Of a stretch of 9,012 bases of DNA, positions 7,551-9,012 are shown piece after piece. This DNA comes from Betaproteobacteria bacterium. Its GTDB lineage: Bacteria; Pseudomonadota; Gammaproteobacteria; Tethybacterales; Tethybacteraceae. Under the pieces are notes generated by a model that made no database searches, had not been told where the DNA came from, and saw only the letters and a program-made list of their open reading frames with translations. Location: contig JAPORI010000052.1 of assembly GCA_026710225.1 (NCBI GenBank), forward strand, positions 1 to 9,012. The letters are read 5' to 3'. Position 1 is the stretch's first letter, and each line of letters begins with the position of its first letter. The position numbers and the translations under genes were made by a program.

Positions 7551-8167
7551 TCGCCGCCGGCGACTATCACCAGCATCGCTTGCGGTCCGTGCGCTCCGAG
7601 CACGATGGTCTGCTCGATGTCAGCGGTGCGTGAAGGCCCGGCGATCAGAATGATTCCGCTCGGTTGCCGGTCGATAATTTCCGCCAGATTGTCCAGACTC
7701 GGGCAAATCGCCGTCTCTTCGATTAGCACGATGTGGGTGCGGGCGAGCAGGCTGGCAAGGCTTTCCTGGCTGGCGGCGGCCAGCGCGATCTGACCGGTTT
7801 CGGCGATCGCGGCAATCGCACCGGTTATCGTCACCGGCTCGTCTTTGCTTGGATTTTCGATTGCCTTGATGCCGGCGCCGGTCCAGGGCAAGGCAGTGAT
7901 TTTGCTCTCGACGATCGCCGCTTGCTGCGGCAGGTCGCGCTCGCGCAGGTAGGCGGCCGCGGCCGCCGGCGCCTCGTTCAAGTTTTCCACGCGCACACTT
8001 GCACAGCCGTTTTCCTGCACCATTTTGACAAATCGTTCACCAACATCGCCGCGGCCGGATGCCTCCGCTGCCGGCGGAGCTGGCCGGTCTGGTGCCGGTG
8101 ATCGGTGCGGTGAGGCGGCAAGCGCTGATTGCACCCGCTCAAGTACCAGTTCGCGATCGTCTTTCAT
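7547..8167 (-). CDS. LUD-domain protein, LutC/YkgG family
   Basis: LutC-type proteins belong to the LutABC (LldEFG) system that oxidises L-lactate to pyruvate; the biochemical role of LutC itself is poorly defined. The 206-residue product has a Pro/Ala-rich linker at about 20-40. It then shows the family's diagnostic blocks: TGAIAAIAETGQIAL (115-129), THIVLIEE (144-151) and AGPSRTADIEQTIVLGAHGP (176-195). It is cytoplasmic, with no signal peptide. The ATG at 8167 overlaps the stop of the upstream dehydrogenase gene as ATGA, so translation is probably coupled. No lutA- or lutB-like gene is in the window; they could lie beyond base 9012 or elsewhere. The 3' end overlaps the convergent phosphodiesterase gene by 4 bp and contains part of a stem-loop. 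Family is sure; the exact substrate is not. Confidence 0.9.
   Translation of the reverse strand: MKDDRELVLERVQSALAASPHRSPAPDRPAPPAAEASGRGDVGERFVKMVQENGCASVRVENLNEAPAAAAAYLRERDLPQQAAIVESKITALPWTGAGIKAIENPSKDEPVTITGAIAAIAETGQIALAAASQESLASLLARTHIVLIEETAICPSLDNLAEIIDRQPSGIILIAGPSRTADIEQTIVLGAHGPQAMLVIVAGGD
7548..7566. repeat. Perfect 8-bp stem-loop at the convergent gene ends
   Basis: TAGTCGCC-GCC-GGCGACTA is a perfect inverted repeat with an 8-bp stem and 3-base loop. The left arm begins with the phosphodiesterase stop codon; the whole element lies within the final codons of the minus-strand LUD gene. Neither strand has a T-tract after it, so it is not a classical intrinsic terminator. It may still protect the 3' ends of both messages or pause polymerase where the two units collide. 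Confidence 0.6.
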
Positions 8168-9012
8168 GCAACCAGATGCTGCGGCTGGCCGCGCATGAAC
8201 GCGTCGGCGGTTGCAGCGATCAGATCAAGCAGCCTTTCTTGCGCCTGCCGGCTCGCCCAAGCGACATGGGGGGTGACTACCAGTGCCGGATGAGAGCAGG
8301 AGATCAGCGGGTTGGTTGCCGGCGGTGGTTCCTGATCAAGAACATCGATGCCGGCTCCGGCGATCTGGCCGTCTTCGAGCGCGGCGACCAGAGCGGCAGC
8401 GTCAACCAGAGCGCCGCGGGCGGTATTGATCAAGATTGCGCTGTTTTTCATCTGCGCAAAGGCATCCCCATTGAACATATGCCGGTTGTCAGGCGCAAGC
8501 GGACAGTGCAGGCTGATTATGTCGCAAGTTGCCAGCAACTCGTCCCAGGCCAGTCGCTTCAAATCATCGCCGCCGGATGATGGCGACTGCTTGCGCTTCA
8601 GGTAAATCGGCCGCATTCCCAGCGCCGCGCACAGCTTGCCGGTTGCCCGGCCCAAACTGCCGCTGCCGATGATTCCCAGCACAAGGCCGCGCAATTCGAT
8701 GATTGGCCAGTTATGCAGGCAGAAAGTTGATGCTTGCGTCCAGGTGCCGTCGCTGGCAGCCCTGGCAAACGGCACGATGCTGCGCGCCACTGCAAACATC
8801 AGCCCAACTGCGTGTTCGGGCAGCGAGGACAGCGAGTAGCCGGGTGAATTGGCGATGGCAACGCCGTTTTGTTGCGCCGCCTCGACATCGATAATGTCGT
8901 AGCCGGTTGCGGCAACTATGATCAGTTTCAGTCTGGCGGCAGCGGCGAGTTCCCGCTTGCCGATGCGCACCTTGTTGGTTATGACGATGTCGGCTTTAGC
9001 AATGCGTTCGGC
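8164..9012 (-). CDS. D-2-hydroxyacid dehydrogenase (glycerate dehydrogenase/hydroxypyruvate reductase-like), 5'-truncated by window edge
   Basis: It reduces a 2-keto acid to a D-2-hydroxyacid, or the reverse, with NAD(P)H. The frame is open to base 9012, giving 282 visible residues. The GTG at 8970 is internal, because the 14 codons before it (AERIAKADIVITNKV) match the family's N-terminal pattern, so about 30-50 residues are missing. Visible features are the AATGYD substrate loop (about 34-39), the Rossmann motif GSGSLG (116-121) and the catalytic triad Arg199 (NTARG), Glu228 (DQEPP) and His249 (TPHVAWAS). The sequence most resembles hydroxypyruvate/glyoxylate reductases and glycerate dehydrogenases. 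After the second Rossmann strand it reads YLKRK, basic where NAD(H)-specific members have Asp or Glu, which hints at NADP(H). It runs into the LUD gene with an ATGA overlap. The exact substrate cannot be decided. Confidence 0.92.
   Translation of the reverse strand, partial: AERIAKADIVITNKVRIGKRELAAAARLKLIIVAATGYDIIDVEAAQQNGVAIANSPGYSLSSLPEHAVGLMFAVARSIVPFARAASDGTWTQASTFCLHNWPIIELRGLVLGIIGSGSLGRATGKLCAALGMRPIYLKRKQSPSSGGDDLKRLAWDELLATCDIISLHCPLAPDNRHMFNGDAFAQMKNSAILINTARGALVDAAALVAALEDGQIAGAGIDVLDQEPPPATNPLISCSHPALVVTPHVAWASRQAQERLLDLIAATADAFMRGQPQHLVA

Noticed and set aside
8063..8079. Inverted repeat CTCCGC-TGCCG-GCGGAG inside the LUD gene
   Set aside because: It is a short stem within coding sequence with no link to a gene boundary; probably chance in GC-rich codons.
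8968..8970. GTG at 8970 (minus strand) as start of the dehydrogenase
   Set aside because: The 14 upstream codons match the family's conserved N-terminal pattern, so the gene continues past the window edge.

Overview
This window looks like ordinary chromosome from a GC-rich (roughly 60% by eye) proteobacterium, most likely beta- or gammaproteobacterial. The main reason is the rlmE-ftsH-...-glmM gene order. A CHASE2 adenylate cyclase and a class II cyclic-nucleotide phosphodiesterase of the type I associate with those groups also fit. I cannot name a species. There is no mobile element, CRISPR array, tRNA or rRNA, and coding density is very high: the only gap above 100 bp is 547-672.

Rightward part (1-7550): the window opens inside rlmE (23S rRNA 2'-O-methyltransferase; start lies before base 1). 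A 126-bp gap follows, with a possible weak terminator and a possible extended -10 promoter. Then come five genes separated by only 2, 18, 9 and 12 bp: ftsH (membrane AAA+ zinc protease), a small exported helical-repeat protein of unknown function, glmM (phosphoglucosamine mutase), a CHASE2-type class III adenylate cyclase, and a metallo-beta-lactamase-fold class II cyclic-nucleotide phosphodiesterase. The spacing suggests one transcript joining envelope proteolysis, amino-sugar synthesis for the wall, and a cAMP make/break pair with a periplasmic sensor. folP, which sits between ftsH and glmM in E. coli, is absent; the unknown protein holds its place.

Leftward part (7547-9012, minus strand): a D-2-hydroxyacid dehydrogenase (start beyond base 9012) overlaps by ATGA a LutC/YkgG-type LUD-domain protein, so the two are probably co-transcribed in 2-hydroxyacid (lactate/glycerate/glyoxylate-type) metabolism. 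The LUD gene converges on the phosphodiesterase gene, and the two stop codons overlap in a CTAG. A perfect 8-bp stem-loop starts on the phosphodiesterase stop codon.

No wholly new system is evident. The points most worth pursuing are the embedded cAMP module, the unknown protein in the folP slot, and the hairpin at the convergent stops.
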